DNA from: Streptomyces tropicalis | GTDB lineage: Bacteria; Actinomycetota; Actinomycetes; Streptomycetales; Streptomycetaceae | Length of the DNA stretch: 64,000 nt | NCBI RefSeq assembly: GCF_029269835.1 | Contig: NZ_JARJBB010000022.1 | Span: 23,482 to 87,481 of the forward strand | Direction of reading: 5' to 3' | Shown here: positions 26,673 to 33,600 of the stretch, piece by piece | Layout: every line of letters begins with the position of its first letter | Position numbering within the stretch: position 1 is the first letter of the stretch | Made by a program: the position numbers and the translations under genes | Notes under the pieces: model-generated | Databases searched by the model: none | What the model was told of the DNA's origin: nothing | Seen by the model: only the letters and a program-made list of their open reading frames with translations

Positions 26673-27836
26673 ATGGCTTACCTCGACCACGCCGCGACGA
26701 CCCCGATGCTCCCGGAGGCGGCAGAGGCACTCACCGTCGCGCTGAGCGTCACCGGCAACGCCTCCTCCCTCCACGCATCCGGCCGCAGGGCCCGCCGTAC
26801 GGTCGAGGAGTCCCGCGAGAGCCTCGCCGAAGCGCTCGGCGCCCGCCCCAGCGAGGTCGTCCTCACCTCCGGCGGCACCGAGGCCGACAACCTCGCCGTC
26901 AAGGGCCTGTACTGGGCCCGCCGCGCCGCCGACCCGCGCCGCACCCGCGTCCTGTCCAGCCCCGTCGAGCACCACGCCGTCCTCGACGCCGTGCACTGGC
27001 TCGGCGAGCACGAGGGCGCCACCGTCGAGTACCTCCCGGTCGACTCCTACGGCCGCGTCCACCCCGACGCCCTGCGCGAGGCCGTCGCCCGCGAGCCCGG
27101 CGACGTCGCCCTGGCCACCGTCATGTGGGCCAACAACGAGATCGGCACCGTGCTGCCGGTACGCGAACTGGCCGACGTCGCCGCGGAGTTCGACATCCCG
27201 CTGCACGCCGACGCGGTCCAGGCCTTCGGGCAGGTGCCGGTCGACTTCGCCGCCTCCGGCCTCGCCGCGATGACGGTCTCCGGGCACAAGATCGGCGGCC
27301 CGTACGGCATCGGCGCCCTGCTGCTCGGCCGCGAGTACGCCCCCGTGCCCGTCCTGCACGGTGGCGGCCAGGAGCGCCACGTCCGCTCCGGCACCCTGGA
27401 CGTGCCCGCCGTCGCGTCCTTCGCGGTGGCCGGGCGGCTCGCCGCCGAGCGGCGCGAGCGGTTCGCCCAGGAGGTCGGCGCACTGCGCGACGCGCTGGTC
27501 GACGCGGTCCGCGCGGCCGTACCGGACGCGATCCTCGGGGGCGACCCGGTCGACCGGCTCCCGGCCAACGCCCACTTCACCTTCCCCGGTTGCGAGGGCG
27601 ACTCGCTGCTGCTCCTGCTGGACGCCCAGGGCATCGAGTGCTCCACCGGCTCCGCCTGCACGGCGGGCGTCGCCCAGCCCAGCCACGTCCTGCTCGCCAC
27701 CGGCGTGGACCCGGACCTGGCCCGCGGCACCCTCCGCTTCTCCCTCGGCCACACCTCCACGGCGGCCGACGTCGAGGCCGTCGCGGCGGCCATCGGGCCG
27801 GCGGTGGAGCGCGCCCGGGCTGCGGGCCTGAGCTGA
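26673..27836 (+). CDS. Cysteine desulfurase (IscS/NifS family)
   Basis: The product is 387 aa. It removes sulfur from cysteine, leaving alanine and a persulfide on the enzyme. It begins MAYLDHAATTPM, the class start. The PLP lysine is in VSGHKIGGPYG, HADAVQAFGQ precedes it, and the persulfide cysteine is in CSTGSACTAG near residue 326. The mnmA gene 1.1 kb downstream on the same strand uses such sulfur for tRNA 2-thiouridine, so this is its probable partner. A TAGAAT at 26657-26662 just before ATG 26673 suggests a very short or absent leader. Confidence 0.92.
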   Translation: MAYLDHAATTPMLPEAAEALTVALSVTGNASSLHASGRRARRTVEESRESLAEALGARPSEVVLTSGGTEADNLAVKGLYWARRAADPRRTRVLSSPVEHHAVLDAVHWLGEHEGATVEYLPVDSYGRVHPDALREAVAREPGDVALATVMWANNEIGTVLPVRELADVAAEFDIPLHADAVQAFGQVPVDFAASGLAAMTVSGHKIGGPYGIGALLLGREYAPVPVLHGGGQERHVRSGTLDVPAVASFAVAGRLAAERRERFAQEVGALRDALVDAVRAAVPDAILGGDPVDRLPANAHFTFPGCEGDSLLLLLDAQGIECSTGSACTAGVAQPSHVLLATGVDPDLARGTLRFSLGHTSTAADVEAVAAAIGPAVERARAAGLS

Positions 27837-27910
27837 GCCCCCCGGCCGAGCCGCTCCGGGCGGCGTACGCCCGCCGGGCCCGGGCCGCGGACGGGCCCGA
27901 CCGCAGCAGA

Positions 27911-27939
27911 GCCCGCAGGCGGCGACACCGCCTGCGGGC
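27911..27939. terminator. 12-bp hairpin between the cysteine desulfurase gene and the TPP riboswitch
   Basis: GCCCGCAGGCGG (27911-27922) and CCGCCTGCGGGC (27928-27939) are exact complements around CGACA. It is 75 bp past the cysteine desulfurase stop and 21 bp past the 3' end of the minus-strand TPP riboswitch. It could end transcription from both sides. No T run is present on either strand. Confidence 0.65.
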
Positions 27940-27960
27940 ACGAGAATGACCTACGAGACG

Positions 27961-28084
27961 GGTTCCCTTCGCCGGCATTGCCCGGATCAGGTAATGGGGG
28001 TCGCCTTCCGGTCCTCGGATCTTTTCGGTCCTCGGACCTTCCGGCCTCTCAGCCCGACCGTCGACGTCGGCACCGGCGGAAACC
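27961..28084 (-). promoter_or_regulatory. TPP (thiamine pyrophosphate) riboswitch, with no gene behind it
   Basis: On the minus strand the TPP aptamer core is present. GGTTTCC (28084-28078) pairs with GGGAACC (27967-27961) as P1. GGTGCC and GGCTGAGAGG follow (CTGAGA at 28052-28047). Then ACCTGATCCGGGCAATGCC and GGCGAAGGGA complete the pyrophosphate-binding half. The P3 region holds a repeated TCCGAGGACCG. Downstream on this strand there is only a hairpin and then the antisense strand of the cysteine desulfurase gene. The known targets of this class are thiamine genes, and none is adjacent. The whole 27837-28219 gap holds this unit and no open frame I can support. Confidence 0.88.
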
Positions 28085-28149
28085 TGCGCCTCGCGCCAGA
28101 GTCGGCTACTCCGGTCGGACTCCCTCACTCGTCCCGTAGGCCTGAATTC

Positions 28150-28177
28150 AGGATAAAACGGATTCAACCGGGTGCAA
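28150..28177 (-). promoter_or_regulatory. Candidate promoter of the TPP riboswitch transcript
   Basis: On the minus strand TTGCAC (28177-28172), a 16-base spacer and TATCCT (28155-28150) look like a vegetative promoter. Transcription would start near 28143, about 60 bases before the aptamer. A perfect 12-bp palindrome, CCTGAATTCAGG (28141-28152), covers the end of the -10 and the start point. Confidence 0.45.
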
Positions 28178-28219
28178 TGCCCTGGGCGATGATTTTTTCC
28201 GCGACCTCCCGCCGCCCGG

Positions 28220-28882
28220 TCACGCCGGGCCCGCCGCCGGCCCCGCCCGCCGCACCAGTCGCAGGTACCGGTCCCAGTCCCAGTGCGGCCCCGGGTCGGT
28301 GTGGTCGGTACCCGGCACCTCCGCGTGGCCGACGACGTGCCGCCGGTCGACGGGGATGCCGTACCGCGCGCAGACGCGTGCCGTGAGCCGTGCCGAACCC
28401 GCGTACATCGCGTCCGTGAAGGACGAGGGGTCCGCCACGAAACCCACGTGCTCGATGCCGACGCTCCGCTCGTTGTACTCCCGGTCGCCCGCGTGGAAGG
28501 CCACGTCCAGCTCCCGGATCATCTGCGTGACGCGCCCGTCCCGGCGCACCACGTAGTGCGCGGCCGCACCGTGCGCCGGGTCCCGGAAGACCTTCACCGC
28601 GCTCGCGTAACCGCCCTGCGTCACGTGGATCACGACCCGGTCGACCGCGTAGTCGTCGGGGCGGTCGGCCCGCCGGTAGTTGGCCGGGGACGCCGGCACC
28701 CACAGCGCGCCGCGGAAGTCGACCGCGCCGGCCGTCCGCGGCCGCTCCACCCCGGGCAGCCGCCACCACAGCCGGGCCAGCTCGTCCCGGCCCAGCACCG
28801 CGCCCCCCACCGCGGCCGCCGCCCCGCCGGCCAGCAGGGACCGCCGCTTCAGCCGCCCCGGACCGTCCTCAGTCGCCTCCAC
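28220..28882 (-). CDS. N-acetylmuramoyl-L-alanine amidase (amidase_2/PGRP), Tat-type signal
   Basis: The product is 220 aa from GTG 28882, preceded by GAAGAG. The N-terminus has a twin-arginine-like signal, LKRRSLLAGGAAAAVGG. The amidase_2 domain follows: DRVVIHVTQGGYAS (first zinc His), HYVVRRDGRVTQMI, DVAFHAGDREYNERSVGIEHVG, then VVGHAEVPGTDHTDPG, which carries the second zinc His and the catalytic segment. It cuts the bond between muramic acid and the stem peptide outside the membrane. It is divergent from mnmA with a 60-bp gap. Confidence 0.87.
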   Translation of the reverse strand: MEATEDGPGRLKRRSLLAGGAAAAVGGAVLGRDELARLWWRLPGVERPRTAGAVDFRGALWVPASPANYRRADRPDDYAVDRVVIHVTQGGYASAVKVFRDPAHGAAAHYVVRRDGRVTQMIRELDVAFHAGDREYNERSVGIEHVGFVADPSSFTDAMYAGSARLTARVCARYGIPVDRRHVVGHAEVPGTDHTDPGPHWDWDRYLRLVRRAGPAAGPA

Positions 28883-28942
28883 GCGCTCTTCAACGGACGT
28901 CCGGCCCGGCCGGTTCCCGCGGGCCCGTACCCTGGAGGGGCT

Positions 28943-30067
28943 ATGACTGAGACCCCGCAGCGCCCCCTCCGCGTCCTCGCCGCCATGTCGGGCGGCGTCG
29001 ACTCCGCCGTCGCCGCCGCGCGCGCCGCGGAGGCCGGCCACGACGTGACCGGCGTCCACCTCGCGCTCTCCGCGAACCCGCAGTCGTTCCGCACGGGCGC
29101 CCGGGGCTGCTGCACCATCGAGGACTCGCGCGACGCGCGCCGCGCCGCGGACGTCATCGGCATCCCCTTCTACGTGTGGGACCTCGCCGACCGGTTCCGC
29201 GAGGACGTCGTCGAGGACTTCGTCGCCGAGTACGAGGCGGGGCGCACCCCGAACCCGTGCCTGCGCTGCAACGAGAAGATCAAGTTCGCCGCGCTGCTGG
29301 ACAAGGCGCTCGCCCTCGGCTTCGACGCGGTCTGCACCGGCCACTACGCACAGGTCGTCACGGGCGCCGACGGCTCCCGCGAGCTGCACCGCGCCTCCGA
29401 CGCGGCCAAGGACCAGTCGTACGTCCTCGGCGTGCTGGACGAGCGGCAGCTCGCGCACGCGATGTTCCCGCTCGGGGACACGCTCACCACCAAGGACGAG
29501 ATCCGCGCGGAGGCCGAGCGCCGCGGCCTGGCCGTCGCCCGCAAGCCCGACTCGCACGACATCTGCTTCATCGCCGACGGCGACACCCAGGGCTTCCTCG
29601 CCTCCCGGCTCGGCCGCGCCGAGGGCGACATCGTCGACGAGTCCGGCGCGAAGGTGGGCACCCACGAGGGCGCGTACGGCTTCACCATCGGCCAGCGCAA
29701 GGGCCTGCGGATCGGCACCCCCGCCCCCGACGGCAAGCCCCGCTACGTCCTCGACATCTCCCCGGTGAACAACACGGTGACGGTCGGCCCGTCCGACGCC
29801 CTGGACGTCACCGCCCTCACGGCCATCAAGCCGCGCTGGTGCGGCACCGCCCCGGACGGCCCCGGCGCCTACACCGCCCAGCTGCGCGCCCACGGCGGCG
29901 AGAGCCCCGTCACCGCCGAGCCGGTCGACGGCGGGCTGCGGGTGTCCTTCGCCGAGCCGGTGCGCGGCGTCGCCCCGGGCCAGGCGATCGTCCTGTACGA
30001 CGGCACTCGTGTCGTCGGCTCGGCGACGATCGCGTCCACGGTCCGGGCGACGGCCGGCGCCGCCTGA
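28943..30067 (+). CDS. mnmA: tRNA-specific 2-thiouridylase
   Basis: The product is 374 aa from ATG 28943 behind GGAGGGG. It places sulfur on U34 of tRNA for Lys, Glu and Gln, using ATP to activate the base. The PP-loop is AAMSGGVDSAV. The first catalytic cysteine is in NPCLRCNE and the second in HDICFIADGD. The middle and C-terminal barrel (FTIGQRKGLRIG and RGVAPGQAIVLYDG) are complete. Its sulfur donor is probably the cysteine desulfurase at 26673; here an amidase gene and a riboswitch on the other strand separate the two. Confidence 0.95.
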   Translation: MTETPQRPLRVLAAMSGGVDSAVAAARAAEAGHDVTGVHLALSANPQSFRTGARGCCTIEDSRDARRAADVIGIPFYVWDLADRFREDVVEDFVAEYEAGRTPNPCLRCNEKIKFAALLDKALALGFDAVCTGHYAQVVTGADGSRELHRASDAAKDQSYVLGVLDERQLAHAMFPLGDTLTTKDEIRAEAERRGLAVARKPDSHDICFIADGDTQGFLASRLGRAEGDIVDESGAKVGTHEGAYGFTIGQRKGLRIGTPAPDGKPRYVLDISPVNNTVTVGPSDALDVTALTAIKPRWCGTAPDGPGAYTAQLRAHGGESPVTAEPVDGGLRVSFAEPVRGVAPGQAIVLYDGTRVVGSATIASTVRATAGAA

Positions 30068-30086
30068 CCGGGCCGCCACCGGCGCT

Positions 30087-30869
30087 CTACGCCCCCGCGA
30101 AGAACTCCGCCAGCACCGGCGCCAGCACCTCCGGCTCCACCGCGTGCGTCTGGCCCTCCAGCGTCCGGTACGTCCCCTGCGGCACGAGCTGGGCGACCTG
30201 CTGGGCCACCACCCGCAGCCATCCCGGACTCGCACCGCCCGCGACCGCAAGCACCGGCACGGGCACCGACGCCAGCAGCTCCCGCGGTACCGGACCGCCG
30301 CCCATCACGGCGTCGTCGTGGGCGAGCGTCGGCGCGATCGCCTCCATCCCGGCCCACATGGGGGACTGCCGGGCGTTGGCGATCATCTCCGGAGCCAGCC
30401 CGGTGAGCCGCAGGAACAGCTCCACCGCGTCCCCGCGCCGGTCCCGGGCGAGGGCCGCGGTCAGGTCCCGGGTGTAGGCGGCACGCTCCTGCGCGCCGTC
30501 CTCACCGACCGCGTACGGCGGCTCGTACACGGCGACCTGACGCACCGGCAGCCCGGCCGCCGCCGCGCGCAGCGCCAGCGCGCCGCCCGAGGAGACGCCG
30601 TACAGGGCGGCCTCGCCGCCCTCCGCCTCGATCAGCGCCGCGAGGTCCTCGACCTCGCGCTCCACCGCGTACGGCGCGGTGTCACCGCTCGCGCCGCGCC
30701 CCCTGCGGTCGTACACGACGGTGCTGAAACGGCCCGACAGGGCCGCCGCCAGCGGCGCGGTGGTGGCGCCGGTCGACATCGCGCCGCTGACGAGGACGAC
30801 CACCGGACCCTGTCCGGTGCGGTGGTGTGCGATCGGGGTGCCGTCACGGGAGAGGGTCTTGTTGTCCAT
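30087..30869 (-). CDS. Alpha/beta-hydrolase
   Basis: The product is 260 aa if ATG 30869 is used (MDNKTLSRDGTPIAHH, a usual start for the family); a GTG at 30887 is also open. Neither has a clear ribosome-binding site. The nucleophile elbow is YGVSSGGALAL, the strand before the oxyanion loop is VVVLVSGAMS, then DRRGRGASG, and the late His is in GQTHAVEPE. It is cytoplasmic, with no signal. Substrate unknown. It is convergent with mnmA with 19 bp between stops. Confidence 0.82.
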   Translation of the reverse strand: MDNKTLSRDGTPIAHHRTGQGPVVVLVSGAMSTGATTAPLAAALSGRFSTVVYDRRGRGASGDTAPYAVEREVEDLAALIEAEGGEAALYGVSSGGALALRAAAAGLPVRQVAVYEPPYAVGEDGAQERAAYTRDLTAALARDRRGDAVELFLRLTGLAPEMIANARQSPMWAGMEAIAPTLAHDDAVMGGGPVPRELLASVPVPVLAVAGGASPGWLRVVAQQVAQLVPQGTYRTLEGQTHAVEPEVLAPVLAEFFAGA

Positions 30870-30928
30870 GCTGGTGAAGACTGCCACGCGCGGCCCGACT
30901 CATCGGGGAGGCGCCCAGCCGTGGCCGG

Positions 30929-31252
30929 TCACACCTCCTCCACGTCGTAGAAGCAGAGGTGGTCCTTGATCCCGGCCACCCCGGGCTCGGGGTCCGGGTA
31001 GGACCAGACGAGGTCCGCCCGCCCGTCCACCGACCAGTACGAGGCGGTGCCCTTGAAGGGGCAGTGCGTGCGCGTCTCCGAGACGGTCAGCAGGTCCAGG
31101 CGCACGTCCTCGGCGGGGAGGTAGTAGCGGACGGGGCAGCCGGTCTCGCGCAGGATCAGCGGGCGGTCGCTCTCGGCGAGCACCCGGCCGTCGTGGACGG
31201 CGCGCACGCGCCGGGTGCCCTGCTCGACGGTGATGGTGTGTCCCTGTGTCAT
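30929..31252 (-). CDS. DUF427 domain protein
   Basis: The product is 107 aa from ATG 31252. The DUF427 pattern is full: HTITVEQGTRRVRAVHDGRVLAES, YYLPAEDVRLDLL, THCPFKGTASYWSV and GIKDHLCFYD near the end. The family forms a small beta-rich fold with no assigned reaction. It is divergent from the LOG-like gene, whose ATG is at 31305. Confidence 0.85.
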   Translation of the reverse strand: MTQGHTITVEQGTRRVRAVHDGRVLAESDRPLILRETGCPVRYYLPAEDVRLDLLTVSETRTHCPFKGTASYWSVDGRADLVWSYPDPEPGVAGIKDHLCFYDVEEV

Positions 31253-31304
31253 ACCGGGGAAACCACGCGAGGGCCGCCGCTTCTTCCCCCGTACCGTGGG
31301 ACGC

Positions 31305-31844
31305 ATGAACATCTGCGTCTTCCTCTCCGCCGCCGACCTCGACGACCGCTACACGCGCCCCGCGCGGGACTTCGCGCGGCTGCTGGGCAAGGGCGGCCAC
31401 ACCCTCGTCTGGGGCGGCTCCGACACCGGTCTGATGAAGGTGGTCGCGGACGGCGTGCACGACGCGGGCGGACGGCTCTCCGGCGTCTCCGTCGACTTCC
31501 TGTCGGCGAAGGCGCGCCCCGGCACCGACGACATGGTGATCGCCAGGGACCTCGCCGAGCGCAAGCGGCTGCTCCTGGAGAAGGCGGACGCCGTGGTCAT
31601 CATGGTGGGCGGCACCGGCACCCTCGACGAGGCCACCGAGATCCTGGAGCTGAAGAAGCACGGCCGCACCGACAAGCCCGTCGTGCTGCTCAACACGGCG
31701 GGCTTCTACGACGGCCTGCACACGCAGTTCCGCCGCATGGAGGAGGAGGGCTTCCTGCCGCGCCCGCTGGCCGAGCTGATGCGCTTCGCCGACGAACCCG
31801 CCGACGCCATGGCGTACCTGGAGGAGTCGCTCGGCCACCGCTGA
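31305..31844 (+). CDS. LOG-family protein (cytokinin riboside monophosphate phosphoribohydrolase-like)
   Basis: The product is 179 aa. The LOG/lysine-decarboxylase-like Rossmann fold is visible: MNICVFLSAADLDDRYT, LVWGGSDTGLMKVVADG, then AERKRLLLEKADAVVIM and GGTGTLDEATEI. The usual PGGxGTxxE motif has Val for Pro (VGGTGT), while the ERK arginine and the motif glutamate are kept. LOG enzymes release ribose phosphate from nucleotide-like substrates. It is the first of four same-strand genes reaching ligA, with short gaps. Confidence 0.75.
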   Translation: MNICVFLSAADLDDRYTRPARDFARLLGKGGHTLVWGGSDTGLMKVVADGVHDAGGRLSGVSVDFLSAKARPGTDDMVIARDLAERKRLLLEKADAVVIMVGGTGTLDEATEILELKKHGRTDKPVVLLNTAGFYDGLHTQFRRMEEEGFLPRPLAELMRFADEPADAMAYLEESLGHR

Positions 31845-31859
31845 GACCGGGGTGCGAGC

Positions 31860-32558
31860 ATGGCGGGCATGGCTACTCATGTGATCACCGGGGCCGGTTC
31901 CGGCATCGGCGCGGCCGTGGCCCGCCGCCTGCACGCGCGCGGGGACGAGCTGGTGCTGCACGCGCGCAACGCCGGCCGGGCCAAGGAGCTCGCGGCGCAG
32001 TTCCCCGGCGCGCGGACCCTGGTCGGCGACCTCGCCGAGCCGGACCGGCTCAGCTGGGCCTTCTCCCACCAGACGCTCCCGGACCGGGTGGACTCGCTGC
32101 TCCACGTCGCGGGCGTCGTCGACCTCGGCCCGGTCGGCGAGCTGACCCCGAAGACCTGGAGGCACCAGCTCGACGTGAACCTCGTCGCCCCCGCGGAGCT
32201 GACCCGCCACTTCCTGCCCCAGCTGCGGGCCGCCCGCGGCCACGTCGTCTTCGTCAACTCCGGCGCCGGACTGGCCGCGCACGCCGACTGGGCCGCCTAC
32301 GCCGCGTCCAAGCACGGCCTGAAGGCGCTCGCCGACTCCCTGCGCCAGGAGGAGCACGCCCACGGCGTGCGCGTCACCTCGGTCTACCCCGGGCGCACCG
32401 CCGGCCCGATGCAGGCCAAGGTGCATCAGCAGGAGGGCAAGGAGTACGACCCCGGCCGCTGGATCGACCCCGAGTCGGTCGCCACGACGATCCTGACGGC
32501 GCTCGACCTGCCGCGGGACGCCGAGATCAACGACCTGACGGTGCGGCCGGGCCGCTGA
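31860..32558 (+). CDS. Short-chain dehydrogenase/reductase
   Basis: The product is 232 aa (ATG 31860; an in-frame ATG at 31869 would give the more usual MATHVITGAGSGIG start). The NAD(P) motif is GAGSGIG, the structural motif position holds HVAGVV, and the active site is S in VNSGAG plus YAASK (Tyr and Lys). The C-terminal PGRTAGPMQ loop is typical of classical SDRs. The substrate is unknown. It starts 15 bp after the LOG gene and ends 19 bp before the MetE-like gene. Confidence 0.85.
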   Translation: MAGMATHVITGAGSGIGAAVARRLHARGDELVLHARNAGRAKELAAQFPGARTLVGDLAEPDRLSWAFSHQTLPDRVDSLLHVAGVVDLGPVGELTPKTWRHQLDVNLVAPAELTRHFLPQLRAARGHVVFVNSGAGLAAHADWAAYAASKHGLKALADSLRQEEHAHGVRVTSVYPGRTAGPMQAKVHQQEGKEYDPGRWIDPESVATTILTALDLPRDAEINDLTVRPGR

Positions 32559-32577
32559 CCGGCCGTAGGCTTCCCGG

Positions 32578-33585
32578 GTGAGTGAAAACAGCCAGTCCGC
32601 CTTCGGCGCCGCCACCGGGATCGGTTCCCTGCCCGGTGGGGACGCCAGGGAGGCCGCCAAGACCGCGACGGGGACCTTCGAGGACTTCCCCTTCCTGCCC
32701 GAACTGCCCGCGCGCGGGCCCGGCGCCGACATGCTCGGGCGGACCGCGGGCCTGCTCGTCGAGCTGTACGCGCGCGTGGAGCCCAGCGGCTGGCGGATCG
32801 GCGACCGGCCCGGACGGGACACCCGGCGGGCGCGGTCCTGGCTGGTGGAGGACCTCGACGCGCTGGAGGAGTTCACGCAGGGCCACCAGGGCCCGTTGAA
32901 GGTGCAGGCCGTCGGCCCGTGGACGCTGGCCGCCGGCCTGGAGCTGAGGAACGGCGAGGCCGCGCTCTCCGACCCCGGTGCCTGCCGCGACCTCGCCGCC
33001 TCCCTGGCCGAGGGGCTGCGGCTGCACCTGGCCGAGATCCGGCGCCGGGTGCCCGGCGCCCGGCCGGTCCTCCAGCTCGACGAGCCCTCCCTCACCGCGG
33101 TGCTGCAGGGCCGGGTGCGGACCGCGAGCGGCTACCGCACCCACCGCGCCGTGGACCGGCAGGTGGTCGAGGCGACCCTCCGCGAGGTCCTCCGGGTGCA
33201 CGGCGACGGCCCCGTCGTCGTCCACTCCTGCGCGCCGGAGGTGCCGTTCGCGCTGCTGCGCCGGGCGGGCGCCGCCGGCATCTCCTTCGACTTCTCCCTT
33301 CTCACCGAGCGTGACGACGACGCGATCGGTGAGGCCGTGGAGTCGGGCACCCGGCTGTTCGCCGGTGTCGTCCCCACCACGGACGGCCCGTTGTCAGACC
33401 CTGCCGGTAGCGTCATGGGTGTCAGGACGCTGTGGCGCAGGCTGGGACTGCCTCCGGGGCTTCTCACGGAGTCGGTCACGCTCACTCCGGCGTGCGGGCT
33501 CGCAGGGGCGTCCCCCGCGTACGCCCGCCGGGCGCTCGCCCACTGCGTCCGGGCGGCGAGATCCCTCGCGGACAACCCAGAGTAA
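32578..33585 (+). CDS. Methionine synthase (cobalamin-independent) C-terminal-like protein
   Basis: The product is 335 aa. It resembles the catalytic barrel of MetE and UROD-like methyltransferases: ATGIGSLPGGD at the start, QAVGPWTLAAGL, PVLQLDEPSLTAVL, VVVHSCAPEVP and ESVTLTPACGLAG. The zinc-type ligands His and Cys in VVVHSC and the late Cys in TPACGL are in place. It is half the length of MetE and lacks its N-terminal folate domain, so it may use another methyl donor. It lies 15 bp ahead of ligA in a clear operon. Confidence 0.8.
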   Translation: MSENSQSAFGAATGIGSLPGGDAREAAKTATGTFEDFPFLPELPARGPGADMLGRTAGLLVELYARVEPSGWRIGDRPGRDTRRARSWLVEDLDALEEFTQGHQGPLKVQAVGPWTLAAGLELRNGEAALSDPGACRDLAASLAEGLRLHLAEIRRRVPGARPVLQLDEPSLTAVLQGRVRTASGYRTHRAVDRQVVEATLREVLRVHGDGPVVVHSCAPEVPFALLRRAGAAGISFDFSLLTERDDDAIGEAVESGTRLFAGVVPTTDGPLSDPAGSVMGVRTLWRRLGLPPGLLTESVTLTPACGLAGASPAYARRALAHCVRAARSLADNPE

Positions 33586-33600
33586 CGGGAGGACCACACG

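Noticed and set aside
28164..28220. A C-terminal extension or separate gene past the amidase stop on the minus strand
   Set aside because: The frame that reads EVAEKIIAQGIAPG here is not that of the amidase and has no own start; the sequence holds the promoter of the riboswitch instead.
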